This document shows positions 38,110 through 45,533 of a stretch of DNA of 64,000 nt, in pieces. Under the pieces are notes generated by a model, which was given only the letters and a program-made list of their open reading frames with translations, had not been told where the DNA came from and did no database searches. Every line of letters starts with the position of its first letter. Position 1 is the stretch's first letter. Source of the stretch: Massilibacteroides vaginae (GTDB lineage: Bacteria > Bacteroidota > Bacteroidia > Bacteroidales > Tannerellaceae); the NCBI RefSeq assembly GCF_900178525.1, contig NZ_FXDJ01000009.1:1324263-1388262 (forward strand). The letters run 5' to 3'. The translations under genes were made by a program, and so were the position numbers.

Positions 38110-39569
38110 TATTTTTTCTTTTCAGTAAACGTAGGGAGCGAGTATTTATCTCTTGCGTTCAATACTTTACCTACATTGTTGATTTCAAGGAATGAGGTTC
38201 CGCCTCCTTCGCCGAAGCTACCACTCAGGTAAGCAAACATATCATTGCAAGTAAGACGCCCGCTCTTTTTCAGTTCGTTAAGCGCGTCGAAAAAATAAGC
38301 GCGACGACTGTCGTTCCAGGGTTGGTAGGCAGCCCATACGCCGTAAGACAGGGCAAGCATACGCATTACTCGTTCATTATAACAAATCGCGAAAACAGTA
38401 GCCGTGCCACGGAAAGCCGCCAGATAACGCGCCGTTCTGCCGGAGTAACTATCTGTAACGATTGCTTTCACATGCAGTTTAGAAGATGCCTTTACCGCTT
38501 GTTTTGCTAAATAAGAAGTTACGTCGAGGTCGTTTCCTTCAATAGGAACACGTATATCGTTTGCCGAAAGCTTTGATTTTTCTGCTTCACGCGCTACTTT
38601 CGTCATGGTTTGTACAGCTTCGAGCGGATATTTTCCATAAGCAGTTTCTCCACTAAGCATTAACGCGTCTGTACGATAATAAATAGCGTTGGCAATATCG
38701 GTCACTTCCGCACGGGTAGGGCGGGGGTTATTAATCATCGAGTGAAGCATCTGAGTCGCAACGATCACCGGCTTTTTAACCTCTACGCATTTACGTATGA
38801 TCATACGTTGAATACTCGGTATTTTTTCGGCAGGAACTTCAATTCCCAGATCCCCTCTGGCAATCATGATACCATAAGTAACCTCCAGAATTTCGTCGAT
38901 GTTATCAACACCTTCCTGGTTTTCGATCTTGGCAATAATTTTGATCGGGCTGTTGTGTTCGTCCAGAATACGTTGGATATCCAAAACATCCTGCTTGTTA
39001 CGAACAAAAGAATGCGCGATAAAGTCAAGATCATTCTCAATACAGAAAAGGATATTCTTGCGGTCTTTTTCCGTCAGCGAAGGCAGATTAATACGCACAC
39101 CGGGAACATTTACACTCTTCCGGCTGCCTAATACAGCATCATTCTCAACCTCACAAATCAGGTAATCCGCGTGTTTTTCCATCACCTTCAGGTCCAGATC
39201 TCCGTCATCAATCAGCATTTCACTGCCAACCGTCATATCGTTAACGAAATTAGGATAAGATACACTGATACATTCGTGTGTTGTTTCCCTGTTCGGATCT
39301 CCTACAACTTTAACTAATTCTTTTGTTTTGAACTCGATTGGTCCTTTAGAAACAGTTGTGCGCACTTCGGGACCTTTTGTGTCCATTAAAATCGCGATGC
39401 GGTTAGACACTGCGCGCGTATTGTTCGTTACACGGTTAAATCCTTCTTCATTCATGTGCGCGGAATTCAAACGCACAACATTCATTCCCGCTTTATACAA
39501 TGAATCAATAAAATCCACTTCACAACGCTGGTCCGAAATAGTAGCAACAATCTTCGTATGCTTTAACAT
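38109..39569 (-). CDS. pyk: Pyruvate kinase
   Basis: 486 residues. N-terminal KHTKIVATISDQRC, the catalytic region DFIAHSFVRNKQDV and IIAKIENQEGVDNIDEIL (Lys and Glu at the active site), and GIMIARGDLGIEVPAEKIPSIQ. C-terminal allosteric domain present (AIVTDSYSGRTARYLAAFR). It makes pyruvate and ATP from phosphoenolpyruvate. ISDQRC replaces the more usual GP-S/T as a Bacteroidales-type variant. Stop overlaps the methyltransferase start; aroQ lies 51 bp upstream. Confidence 0.95.
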   Translation of the reverse strand: MLKHTKIVATISDQRCEVDFIDSLYKAGMNVVRLNSAHMNEEGFNRVTNNTRAVSNRIAILMDTKGPEVRTTVSKGPIEFKTKELVKVVGDPNRETTHECISVSYPNFVNDMTVGSEMLIDDGDLDLKVMEKHADYLICEVENDAVLGSRKSVNVPGVRINLPSLTEKDRKNILFCIENDLDFIAHSFVRNKQDVLDIQRILDEHNSPIKIIAKIENQEGVDNIDEILEVTYGIMIARGDLGIEVPAEKIPSIQRMIIRKCVEVKKPVIVATQMLHSMINNPRPTRAEVTDIANAIYYRTDALMLSGETAYGKYPLEAVQTMTKVAREAEKSKLSANDIRVPIEGNDLDVTSYLAKQAVKASSKLHVKAIVTDSYSGRTARYLAAFRGTATVFAICYNERVMRMLALSYGVWAAYQPWNDSRRAYFFDALNELKKSGRLTCNDMFAYLSGSFGEGGGTSFLEINNVGKVLNARDKYSLPTFTEKKK

Positions 39570-39620
39570 ATACCTAATAATAAATTAATCTAAAACTTTT
39601 ATATAACACCGCATTATCAG

Positions 39621-40037
39621 TTACTGAAACGCCTCAAGGGCAAGGCGGTAAGAATTCATTCCAAAGCCAAGGATCACTCCTTTGCAGGCGGCCGAGATGA
39701 GAGAGACATGACGAAACGCTTCACGTGTGTGCACATTTGAGATGTGAACCTCAACCACCGGCGTTTCTATAGCCTTAATCGCGTCATGCAGGGCTACAGA
39801 CGTATGCGTGTATGCTCCGGCATTCAATACAATCCCGTCGAAATCAAACCCGACTTCGTGAATTTTGTTTATCAATTCACCTTCGATATTACTCTGGTAA
39901 TAAAAAATTTCACAATGAGGATACAATCCGCGTAGTTTATCCAGATAAGCCTCAAACGAAGTATTCCCGTAAACTGTTGGTTCTCTTTTTCCCAGCAGAT
40001 TGAGGTTGGGGCCGTTAATAATCTGAATCTTCTTCAT
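39621..40037 (-). CDS. aroQ: Type II 3-dehydroquinate dehydratase
   Basis: 138 residues starting at the ATG at 40,037 (MKKIQIINGPNLNLLGKREP); the open frame extends a further 106 codons upstream but only this start gives the conserved N-terminus. Motifs: NGPNLNLLG, FYYQSNIEGELI, GIVLNAGAYTHTSVALHDA (catalytic Asn/His region) and VHISNVHTREAFRHVS. It dehydrates 3-dehydroquinate in the shikimate pathway; aroK is found at 62.5 kb. Likely first gene of the aroQ-pyk-OMT-rbfA-lol run. Confidence 0.96.
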   Translation of the reverse strand: MKKIQIINGPNLNLLGKREPTVYGNTSFEAYLDKLRGLYPHCEIFYYQSNIEGELINKIHEVGFDFDGIVLNAGAYTHTSVALHDAIKAIETPVVEVHISNVHTREAFRHVSLISAACKGVILGFGMNSYRLALEAFQ

Positions 40038-40060
40038 CTTAAAAAGAAATGTAAGTTTAT

Positions 40061-40068
40061 TACCTTTG
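40061..40068 (+). promoter_or_regulatory. -7 box for xerD, overlapping the aroQ leader
   Basis: TACCTTTG on the plus strand with a TTA 19 nt upstream (near-consensus TTG). It reads toward xerD (ATG at 40,152) and lies on the far (aroQ) side of the aroQ promoter. Confidence 0.55.
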
Positions 40069-40103
40069 CTTTGTGCTAATTTGTAAAAAGCAAAAATACG
40101 GCA

Positions 40104-40111
40104 CAAAGGTA
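40104..40111 (-). promoter_or_regulatory. -7 box for aroQ, facing the xerD promoter
   Basis: CAAAGGTA on the plus strand is TACCTTTG on the minus strand, reading toward aroQ. The two boxes face each other 35 bp apart within an imperfect inverted repeat (ATTACCTTTG ... CAAAGGTAAT), so the predicted transcripts overlap at their 5' ends. Confidence 0.55.
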
Positions 40112-40151
40112 ATGATTTTATTTGATTGATTAAAAAAATGTGCGAGAAACA

Positions 40152-41051
40152 ATGACACGACATATAGATATTATCAATAAGTATAAGGCCTATCTCCAAT
40201 TGGAAAAGTCTTTGTCCGGCAATTCTGTTGATGCTTATCTGACGGATCTGGATAAACTTCTGTTGTATGTTGGTGATGAAAACAAAGACTATAAGGCGAT
40301 TGCCTATGAAGATTTGCAGCATTTTGTGGCCGGACTTCGTGATCTGGGTATACATCCCCGTTCGCAGGCGCGGATTATTTCGGGGATTAAATCGTTTTAC
40401 CGTTATCTTCTGTTGGATGGTTATATTACGTTAGATCCGACCGAGCTGCTTGAAGCTCCTAAGATTGGAATGAAAATTCCTGAGGTGCTCACTGTTGCCG
40501 AAATAAACGATATGTTAGATACAATCGATCTTTCCAAAGCGGAGGGACAACGAAACCGCGCCATGCTGGAGGTGTTGTATAGTTGCGGATTACGAGTTTC
40601 GGAGCTGACCTCACTCCGCTATTCCGATGTTTATTTTGATGAAGAATTTATTCGGGTAGAGGGGAAAGGCAGCAAACAGCGTCTTGTCCCGATATCGCAA
40701 ACAGCCATTCGGGAAATAAGGAATTACCTGTACGACCGCAACTTAGTAACCGTGAAGAAGGGGTTTGAAGATACCCTGTTTTTGAGTAGAAGAGGTACTG
40801 CTTTGTCTCGCATCATGGTGTTTCACGTAATCAAGCAGCAGGCAGAGTTGGCCGGGATAAAGAAAAACGTAAGTCCGCATACCTTCCGGCATTCATTCGC
40901 TACCCACCTGCTCGAAGGAGGCGCAAACCTGCGTGCCATTCAAGAGATGCTTGGCCATGAAAGTATCGTTACCACAGAAATTTACACCCATATCGATCGT
41001 GAAGCTCTCCGCCGCGAAATATTAGAGCATCATCCCCGGAGTAAGAGATGA
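40152..41051 (+). CDS. xerD: Site-specific tyrosine recombinase
   Basis: About 299 residues from the ATG at 40,152 (the frame opens at a GTG at 40,140). N-terminal SAM-like core-binding domain (INKYKAYLQLEKSLSGNSVDAYLTDLDKLL) and catalytic domain with Arg148 (CGLRVSELTSLR), H243-x-x-R246 (HTFRHSFATHLLEGG) and nucleophile Tyr278 (EIYTHID). The chromosomal XerD that resolves dimers at dif, conserved next to aroQ in Bacteroidales. No dif site identified here. Confidence 0.93.
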   Translation: MTRHIDIINKYKAYLQLEKSLSGNSVDAYLTDLDKLLLYVGDENKDYKAIAYEDLQHFVAGLRDLGIHPRSQARIISGIKSFYRYLLLDGYITLDPTELLEAPKIGMKIPEVLTVAEINDMLDTIDLSKAEGQRNRAMLEVLYSCGLRVSELTSLRYSDVYFDEEFIRVEGKGSKQRLVPISQTAIREIRNYLYDRNLVTVKKGFEDTLFLSRRGTALSRIMVFHVIKQQAELAGIKKNVSPHTFRHSFATHLLEGGANLRAIQEMLGHESIVTTEIYTHIDREALRREILEHHPRSKR

Positions 41052-41257
41052 AGCGGTGTTTTGTAAAATGGCTTTCTTCGCATAAAGCCGTATTAACAAA
41101 AAATAAGACTATTTTATTTTGAACGATTTCGCCGTGTCTTTTTTTGAAAATGATGTTTGTGTCCATTTTTCGAGCGAGTGTCTTAGAGCTGATTTTAGCG
41201 AGGTCTTTTGTGAGAGTTGTTTTCCGTGAGATTTGATATTACTATATCTTTTTGGCA

Positions 41258-41310
41258 ATAAAGGATGTTTTTTTCAAAATATCCTTTATTTCTAAAAAGA
41301 TAACCTATCT
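41258..41310 (+). repeat. 21-bp-period CCTTTAT repeat, locus 3
   Basis: CCTTTAT at 41,283 and a diverged CCTATCT at 41,304 (21 bp apart), preceded by an inverted unit ATAAAGG at 41,258. The ATAAAGGAT / ATCCTTTAT pair forms a hairpin here, unlike the other loci where all units share one orientation. Confidence 0.7.
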
Positions 41311-41615
41311 ATTTTCGGTGAAATCGGTGTTTTTGTTGAAAGACATAAAGAGAATTAGTCATAAATAAAGGTATATCTCCACATATTTCCGGTGTTTATG
41401 TTGTGTTTTAAACGACCAATAATAATTTCTTCATCGTACATTTATATATATTTAACGATAATTCCGTTAAATTTCATACATGCTGTCGGCTCTTTTCAAT
41501 TGTCTTGCTATCATCCCGCCCTTCCCCCTTTGTCATTCCGAACCCTCCACTCCGGTCGGAATGACAAGCGCTTCACCACGCAACAGAACCACCATATTAT
41601 CATACCATTAACCAT

Positions 41616-41709
41616 TGTCATCCTGAGCTTGTCGAAGGATCTCATACCGTCTGACTATTATTAAACTAAGCTCCATGCAGAGATTCCTCCACTTCGGTCG
41701 GAATGACAA
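41616..41709 (+). repeat. Dispersed GTCATCCTGAGC-type module, copy inside the 554-bp element
   Basis: Begins TGTCATCCTGAGCTTGTCGA, continues AGGATCTCATACC, TCTGACTATTATTAAAC, CATGCAGAGATTCCTCC, and ends ACTTCGGTCGGAATGACA. The ends are mutually complementary (TGTCAT / ATGACA; GAGATTCC / GGATCTC) giving a folded palindrome. Confidence 0.8.
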
Positions 41710-41845
41710 AGAGGTGGTTGGGTTAAAAAAGAGAGACGGTCTGAGTTCGTAGTTGCGAAAAATTTTTCGCCCTATACCAACTATAGCAACAACCTTTACA
41801 CAACAAAACAATCCGATAAGAATTAACAGTCAATACATTACGCAT

Positions 41846-41952
41846 TGTCATCCTGAGCTTGTCGAAGGATCTCATACCACCTGATGTAACCTGCTTATCC
41901 CCTGTTTAGCGTAGCTTTATGCAGAGATCTCTCCACTTCGGTCGAGATGACA
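41846..41952 (+). repeat. Dispersed GTCATCCTGAGC-type module, second copy inside the element
   Basis: Same start (TGTCATCCTGAGCTTGTCGA, AGGATCTCATACC) with a different central part, then TGCAGAGATCTCTCC and ACTTCGGTCGAGATGACAAG at the end. Confidence 0.8.
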
Positions 41953-42092
41953 AGGAGAGAGGGTCGGAATGACAAGGAGGGGCGAGATGACAAGGGGGGG
42001 CGGAATGACAAGAAGGGAGGGTCAGGATGATAGCAAGACAATTGAAACAGATTGCTTCCTAAAATCTTATTTATAACGATTCTATCGATTAC

Positions 42093-43607
42093 TTAAGAGT
42101 TCGTTGTTAAGTTCAGCGCATTTTGAACAATAGTCTCCGGATAATCATATAGTCTGAGAATTCGGATGGCATTTCTTAGCATGTTGGGTTTGGTTGATAT
42201 TTTATAATTGAAAGACAATTTGTTGTCCTGAATGTTTTCAGTAAAATATAAAGGAATGTAGTTGGAAGATAAAAGCGGAACAAGTTCGGTGTCATGCGTG
42301 GCTGCTACAATGGTGTTTCCTTTGTTTTGAGCTAAATAATCCAATACAGCCTTTGCTGCTGCTATGCGCTCCACTGTATTTGTTCCTTTGAATAACTCAT
42401 CAAGCAGAATGAGGTGATTGCCCTTTTCTGTTTCAGTAATAATCTCCTTCATTCGTAACACTTCACTCAGATAATAACTTTTACCCTGAAGCAAATCGTC
42501 ATGTACAGACAATAATGAATGTACTTTACATTTCTTTAAAGAAAAATGTTTTGCAAAACATATATTCAAAGTCTGGGCAATTATCAAATTAACTCCAACC
42601 ATTCGAGTGAATGAAGTTTTGCCGGACATATTTGAACCTAACACCAGAAACGATTTATCCTTTGCCAAGAAAGAGTTGGATACGCAATCCGAAATTAAGG
42701 GATGATACATATCTATGGCATTCATGGTGACCTCATTTTTTGTCTCCGACAAATCCGGTATACAATAATAGGGTAATTTCTTCCTTGCTTCAGCTATCGA
42801 CTGTAAACTATCAGTCAATCCAATGAAAGAAAATACTTGTTTCAATTGATTTTTCCCTTTTTCTATTCGTATAAATATGTTATTAAGGCCTATCGGTTCG
42901 ATAAGAAAGAAGATTCTGAAAAATTCATTTATAGCCCATGCAATAACAAGGAGGTCAGACTCCATTTTCATATCAAATCTGAAAATAGATAATCGTTTTT
43001 TTAAGCCATTGGTTTCTCTAAGAGCTTCCGGTATATCAGGTTTGATTTGTTTTATTTCGGGAATTTTGATTAATATCTCTGCTATTCGTAGCAAATTGTA
43101 TAATTGAGGGATTGAGTCTGAAAAAACAAAAGAAATCATTTTAGACCGATAGTGTATGATTAGATTCAGCATAATTGCGATAGATAATGCAAATATGAAT
43201 CCCCCTGAATGAGTTAAAAAAAAGAGACCTAATAATAGTGTTGGGATCAATTGTAATGCTCTGAATAAAAGTACAGTCCGTTTCTTATAAGGAATATATT
43301 TTTGATTTATCAAAGGATATATTTTGTACGCATTGTCGTTATTTAGTTTTTTCAACAAACTCTTCAGCTTCTTTTGCAAAGAAACATTCAATGAATAATT
43401 ATTGATCCATCCCTCAAAATTGACAAACTTGCTTTCCTCAGGAATACATCGGATCATTTTATAAAGATACTGCTTACCTACGGCTGATCTGGTTTGATCC
43501 AACAAATGGAAAACTTCGTCCAAATGTAAATCTTCCGCAGTATAGTCATCTATACGATGAAAACAATTCTGGTTTTCTGATTGAAAATAAGCTTGGATTT
43601 GTTTCAT
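42093..43607 (-). CDS. MutS-like ATPase with membrane segments (MutS domain V only)
   Basis: 504 residues. The C-terminal half is the MutS/MSH ATPase: Walker A LGSNMSGKTSFTRMVG, Walker B HLILLDELFKGTNTVERIAAAKAVL, and TIVAATHDTELV. The N-terminal mismatch-recognition domain (Phe-x-Glu) is absent; instead there is a helical lever region with two hydrophobic helices around residues 107-145 (LIPTLLLGLFFL, FIFALSIAIMLNLII). This membrane-associated subgroup is common in Bacteroidales and is not expected to do mismatch repair; function unknown. Flanked by repeat-rich DNA on both sides. Confidence 0.85.
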   Translation of the reverse strand: MKQIQAYFQSENQNCFHRIDDYTAEDLHLDEVFHLLDQTRSAVGKQYLYKMIRCIPEESKFVNFEGWINNYSLNVSLQKKLKSLLKKLNNDNAYKIYPLINQKYIPYKKRTVLLFRALQLIPTLLLGLFFLTHSGGFIFALSIAIMLNLIIHYRSKMISFVFSDSIPQLYNLLRIAEILIKIPEIKQIKPDIPEALRETNGLKKRLSIFRFDMKMESDLLVIAWAINEFFRIFFLIEPIGLNNIFIRIEKGKNQLKQVFSFIGLTDSLQSIAEARKKLPYYCIPDLSETKNEVTMNAIDMYHPLISDCVSNSFLAKDKSFLVLGSNMSGKTSFTRMVGVNLIIAQTLNICFAKHFSLKKCKVHSLLSVHDDLLQGKSYYLSEVLRMKEIITETEKGNHLILLDELFKGTNTVERIAAAKAVLDYLAQNKGNTIVAATHDTELVPLLSSNYIPLYFTENIQDNKLSFNYKISTKPNMLRNAIRILRLYDYPETIVQNALNLTTNS

Positions 43608-43727
43608 ATTTCTATTGTAGCGGAATCTTTTTTATGTATAAGAGAAGAATCCGATGCAAAATACGAAAATTTTAAAAAGTATTAGTTCCAAATTTTAAAT
43701 AATACAGATAATCAATGCATAACCCAC

Positions 43728-43829
43728 GTCACCCTGAGCCTGCCGAAGCATCTCATCATATCTGATTCCCATGCTGTACTTTCACTGTATTACACATTGT
43801 CATCTTGAGCTTGTCGAAGGATCTCATAC
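43728..43829 (+). repeat. Two partial copies of the dispersed GTCATCCTGAGC-type module
   Basis: GTCACCCTGAGCCTGCCGAA/GCATCTCAT at 43,728 and TGTCATCTTGAGCTTGTCGA/AGGATCTCATACC at 43,798. Both are only the left half of the 41.6-kb module. The second abuts the stop codon of the double-glycine peptide frame. Confidence 0.75.
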
Positions 43830-43831
43830 CA

Positions 43832-43972
43832 TCAAAGTGTGCTTTGAGTACCAAAATTGTATCCAGCTTCATAGGCACTGCCTCCGTTTATTTTCTCAAT
43901 TTGCGAATCTTGTAATAAGACAAGTGTTCCTGTTATTAATTTAGCCTTTCCTATTTCTAATATGATTTATTT
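43832..43972 (-). pseudogene. Double-glycine leader peptide remnant (bacteriocin/RiPP-like)
   Basis: A minus-strand frame open from about 43,972 to the TGA at 43,834-43,832 encodes about 46 residues. Its centre reads LQDSQIEKINGG, a classical double-glycine leader end, followed by the 15-residue core SAYEAGYNFGTQSTL, rich in Gly/Ala/aromatics like class II bacteriocins. No ATG, GTG or TTG occurs in the open part, so the start is lost or a rare codon is used. It lies directly downstream of a HELIH membrane protein and a truncated C39 exporter, the enzyme type that cuts after GG. Motif is seen; function is inferred. Confidence 0.4.
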
Positions 43973-44003
43973 ATCTACTCTCTCAGAGCTTTCTGATATC
44001 CGC

Positions 44004-44540
44004 CTATTGGATTTCTTTCGGGTCGTATATAAACCCGGCTTTGTCCGGATGATCTAAAATCAGGCAGTCTTTATTGATGCCTCGTAATAACCAGACACAA
44101 TAAAAATCTCCAACTCCTCCACTAATCATCATGCAAGCAAAGAATAGCAGCGCAAATGACTGAATCATATAAGCTAAAATCAAAGGTATAAATCCAAGAA
44201 TGATAGAAGGCATTAATAAAGTCACAATATAATACTTCACTTTAATATCCTCACTGCAATGGCAATAAAAGGCCACGTGCTTCCACATAGCGCCAAACTT
44301 TAGTGATCTAAATCCACTCTTTGTGAACATAGCAAAACAAACACCATGAATCAGTTCATGTACTATAATTCCAATAATCATCGCTATAATCAAAAACAGG
44401 AATGTAATTATAGTGAAATTTTCTTTGAAATTTTCACTAGTCCAAGCAGCATAAGGAAGCATACTTGTAATAAAAACTACAGGTGTAAAAAGGGCTGAGA
44501 AAAGATTTACTTTTTTCAAATCTATTATTTTTTCTTTCAT
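44004..44540 (-). CDS. DUF3267-like membrane protein with HELIH zinc-protease motif
   Basis: 178 residues with about four membrane helices. The second hydrophobic segment leads into GIIVHELIHGVCFAMFTKSG (H61-E62-x-x-H65), the M50/DUF3267 metal-binding arrangement. Other features: KFGAMWKHVAFYCHCSEDIKVK and a third-helix SGGVGDFYCVWLLRG. Such proteins are putative intramembrane metalloproteases and occur in bacteriocin loci. It sits between the C39 exporter remnant upstream and the double-glycine peptide remnant downstream, on the same strand. The gene itself looks intact. Confidence 0.75.
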   Translation of the reverse strand: MKEKIIDLKKVNLFSALFTPVVFITSMLPYAAWTSENFKENFTIITFLFLIIAMIIGIIVHELIHGVCFAMFTKSGFRSLKFGAMWKHVAFYCHCSEDIKVKYYIVTLLMPSIILGFIPLILAYMIQSFALLFFACMMISGGVGDFYCVWLLRGINKDCLILDHPDKAGFIYDPKEIQ

Positions 44541-44561
44541 ATTTCTTTTATTTTATTCAAA

Positions 44562-44595
44562 ACAAAGAAGAAGTCTTTTATAACTTCTTCTTTGT
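44562..44595. terminator. Perfect 13-bp hairpin at the end of the truncated C39 gene
   Basis: ACAAAGAAGAAGT / ACTTCTTCTTTGT with an 8-nt loop. The stop codon of the C39 fragment lies inside it. It may be a terminator acquired at the truncation point or a deletion scar; without a GC-rich stem its terminator strength is uncertain. Confidence 0.5.
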
Positions 44596-45165
44596 AAATA
44601 TTATTACAGCATCATTAATGCTGTGGCTAAACCAGTCGTAAATGCTATACACAAGTGCACCGAAAAGAGCCTGAAACATCACGCTTTTATGTGGCTGAAG
44701 AAGCTCAATAAAGCTTTTCAGATTACTTTTCCTGAGATTTCCGGTTTGAAAATTCTCGGTAGGTCGGATCAGAATGAGTACACCTGTCCATTCTTTCTTA
44801 AACTCCTCAGGATATTTTCTGTGGATACGTCCGTCCGCCGGGTCCATGACTTCGATATATTTATCGGTTACTTTATAGATTACAACAAAATGGTGTAGTA
44901 CTTCCTTTACTACTATGTGAGCTACGGCAGGTTTGGGTATATCAACCAAGCACTCAAATGGACCTTTTACCCCTTTTGCTTCCAATCCTATTTTAGAGGC
45001 AGCCTCAATCATTCCTAATATATTCGTTCCTTTTTTGTCCGTAAAGGCATACTGCCGTATCCGCGCTATAGGAAGTTTCAATCCGTAATGAGCTGCAATA
45101 GAAGCCAAACAAGCTGCTCCGCAATCAGTGATGTCATGTTGTTTTACAAGAGTTCCTTTTTTCAT
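44578..45165 (-). pseudogene. Truncated C39 peptidase-type bacteriocin exporter
   Basis: 195 residues matching only the start of an ABC exporter of about 700-730 residues. The cytosolic C39 domain is complete, with catalytic Cys15 (DITDCGAACLASIAAHYG), His92 (HHFVVIYKV) and Asp108 (VMDPADGR). It reaches the first membrane helix (FIELLQPHKSVMFQALFGALVYS) and then diverges. In the +1 frame the DNA reads TGLATALMML, like the expected continuation LGLATA, before stopping, so a frameshift plus deletion of the membrane and ATPase parts is likely. The family cuts double-glycine leaders during export. Whether the stand-alone protease domain is still made is unknown. Confidence 0.75.
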
Positions 45166-45313
45166 TTATTTATACATCTTTGTTTGATGCAAAGATTGAA
45201 AGGAAACTCTTTTTATTTGGTTATCTTAGGTTATCATTAGGTTAAGAGTTGGTTAAGAGAATTTATCAGATTATATATTGCTTTTCTATTTAAGTCTTTT
45301 TTTACAATAAACG

Positions 45314-45347
45314 AATTCCAACTAATCATAAAGAGTTAGTTGGAATT
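45314..45347. terminator. 12-bp inverted repeat upstream of the C39 remnant
   Basis: Perfect arms AATTCCAACTAA / TTAGTTGGAATT with a 10-nt loop, between the nine-codon ORF and the C39 gene. It could be an attenuator or an operator; no T-run follows on the minus strand. Confidence 0.45.
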
Positions 45348-45361
45348 TGTCCTCTATTTAA

Positions 45362-45391
45362 TTATGAGTTCGACTTAAATAACCAACTCAT
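45362..45391 (-). CDS. Possible nine-residue leader peptide behind a perfect Shine-Dalgarno
   Basis: Minus-strand ATG at 45,391 encodes MSWLFKSNS. It is preceded by AGAGGAGGTG (45,404-45,395), a full anti-16S complement at ideal distance, which is otherwise rare in this window. A hairpin follows and then the C39 gene. The pattern resembles a leader-peptide/attenuator, or chance. Confidence 0.25.
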   Translation of the reverse strand: MSWLFKSNS

Positions 45392-45464
45392 CTACACCTC
45401 CTCTAAAAAACGACACAGGCCAGAAAAATGTTATATCAATCAAAATGGCAAATTTTATGTAAGT

Positions 45465-45533
45465 TCAATAATTATACAACATGACTATTATTGATATAAC
45501 TGCATATATGGAAAGAATTATTACTTCAATCAT
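45465..45533 (-). CDS. Possible 22-residue hydrophobic mini-protein
   Basis: MIEVIILSIYAVISIIVMLY plus NY: a single transmembrane helix. Its ATG overlaps the end of the 36-residue ORF (AATGATTGA). May be a small membrane peptide or a gene remnant. Confidence 0.25.
   Translation of the reverse strand: MIEVIILSIYAVISIIVMLYNY

Larger units (their letters stand above)
41494..42047. mobile_element. 554-bp MITE-like element with about 47-bp terminal inverted repeats
   Basis: The outer 23 bp (TTTCAATTGTCTTGCTATCATCC at its core: 41,494-41,516) are perfectly inverted at 42,025-42,047; the match continues imperfectly (pyrimidine-rich tract, then TGTCATTCCG) to about 47 bp. The interior has no ORF, but carries two copies of the dispersed GTCATCCTGAGC module (41,616 and 41,846) and several GTCATTCCGACC-type ends. 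The right end has a G-rich run of short GGAATGACAAGG repeats. I see no target-site duplication. A non-autonomous transposable element or large palindromic repeat cluster. Confidence 0.6.
41052..42092. other. 1.04-kb gene-free convergent intergenic region
   Basis: Between xerD (plus) and the MutS-like gene (minus). It contains the 21-bp repeat (41,258-41,310) and the 554-bp inverted-end element (41,494-42,047). About 180 bp of AT-rich sequence separates the two and shows nothing else I recognise. Confidence 0.85.
43608..44003. other. 396-bp region with dispersed repeats and a peptide remnant
   Basis: Holds two partial GTCATCCTGAGC-type modules (43,728-43,769 and 43,798-43,829) and, on the minus strand, the double-glycine peptide frame described separately (43,832-43,972). 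Confidence 0.7.

Noticed and set aside
40038-40355. N-terminal extension of aroQ by 106 codons
   Set aside because: The conserved dehydratase start MKKIQIINGPNLNLLG is at 40,037; the upstream sequence overlaps the xerD gene and its promoter and is not family-like.
41052-42092. Integration site/att of a mobile island next to xerD
   Set aside because: xerD here is the chromosomal housekeeping type next to aroQ; I found no direct repeats bounding the region.
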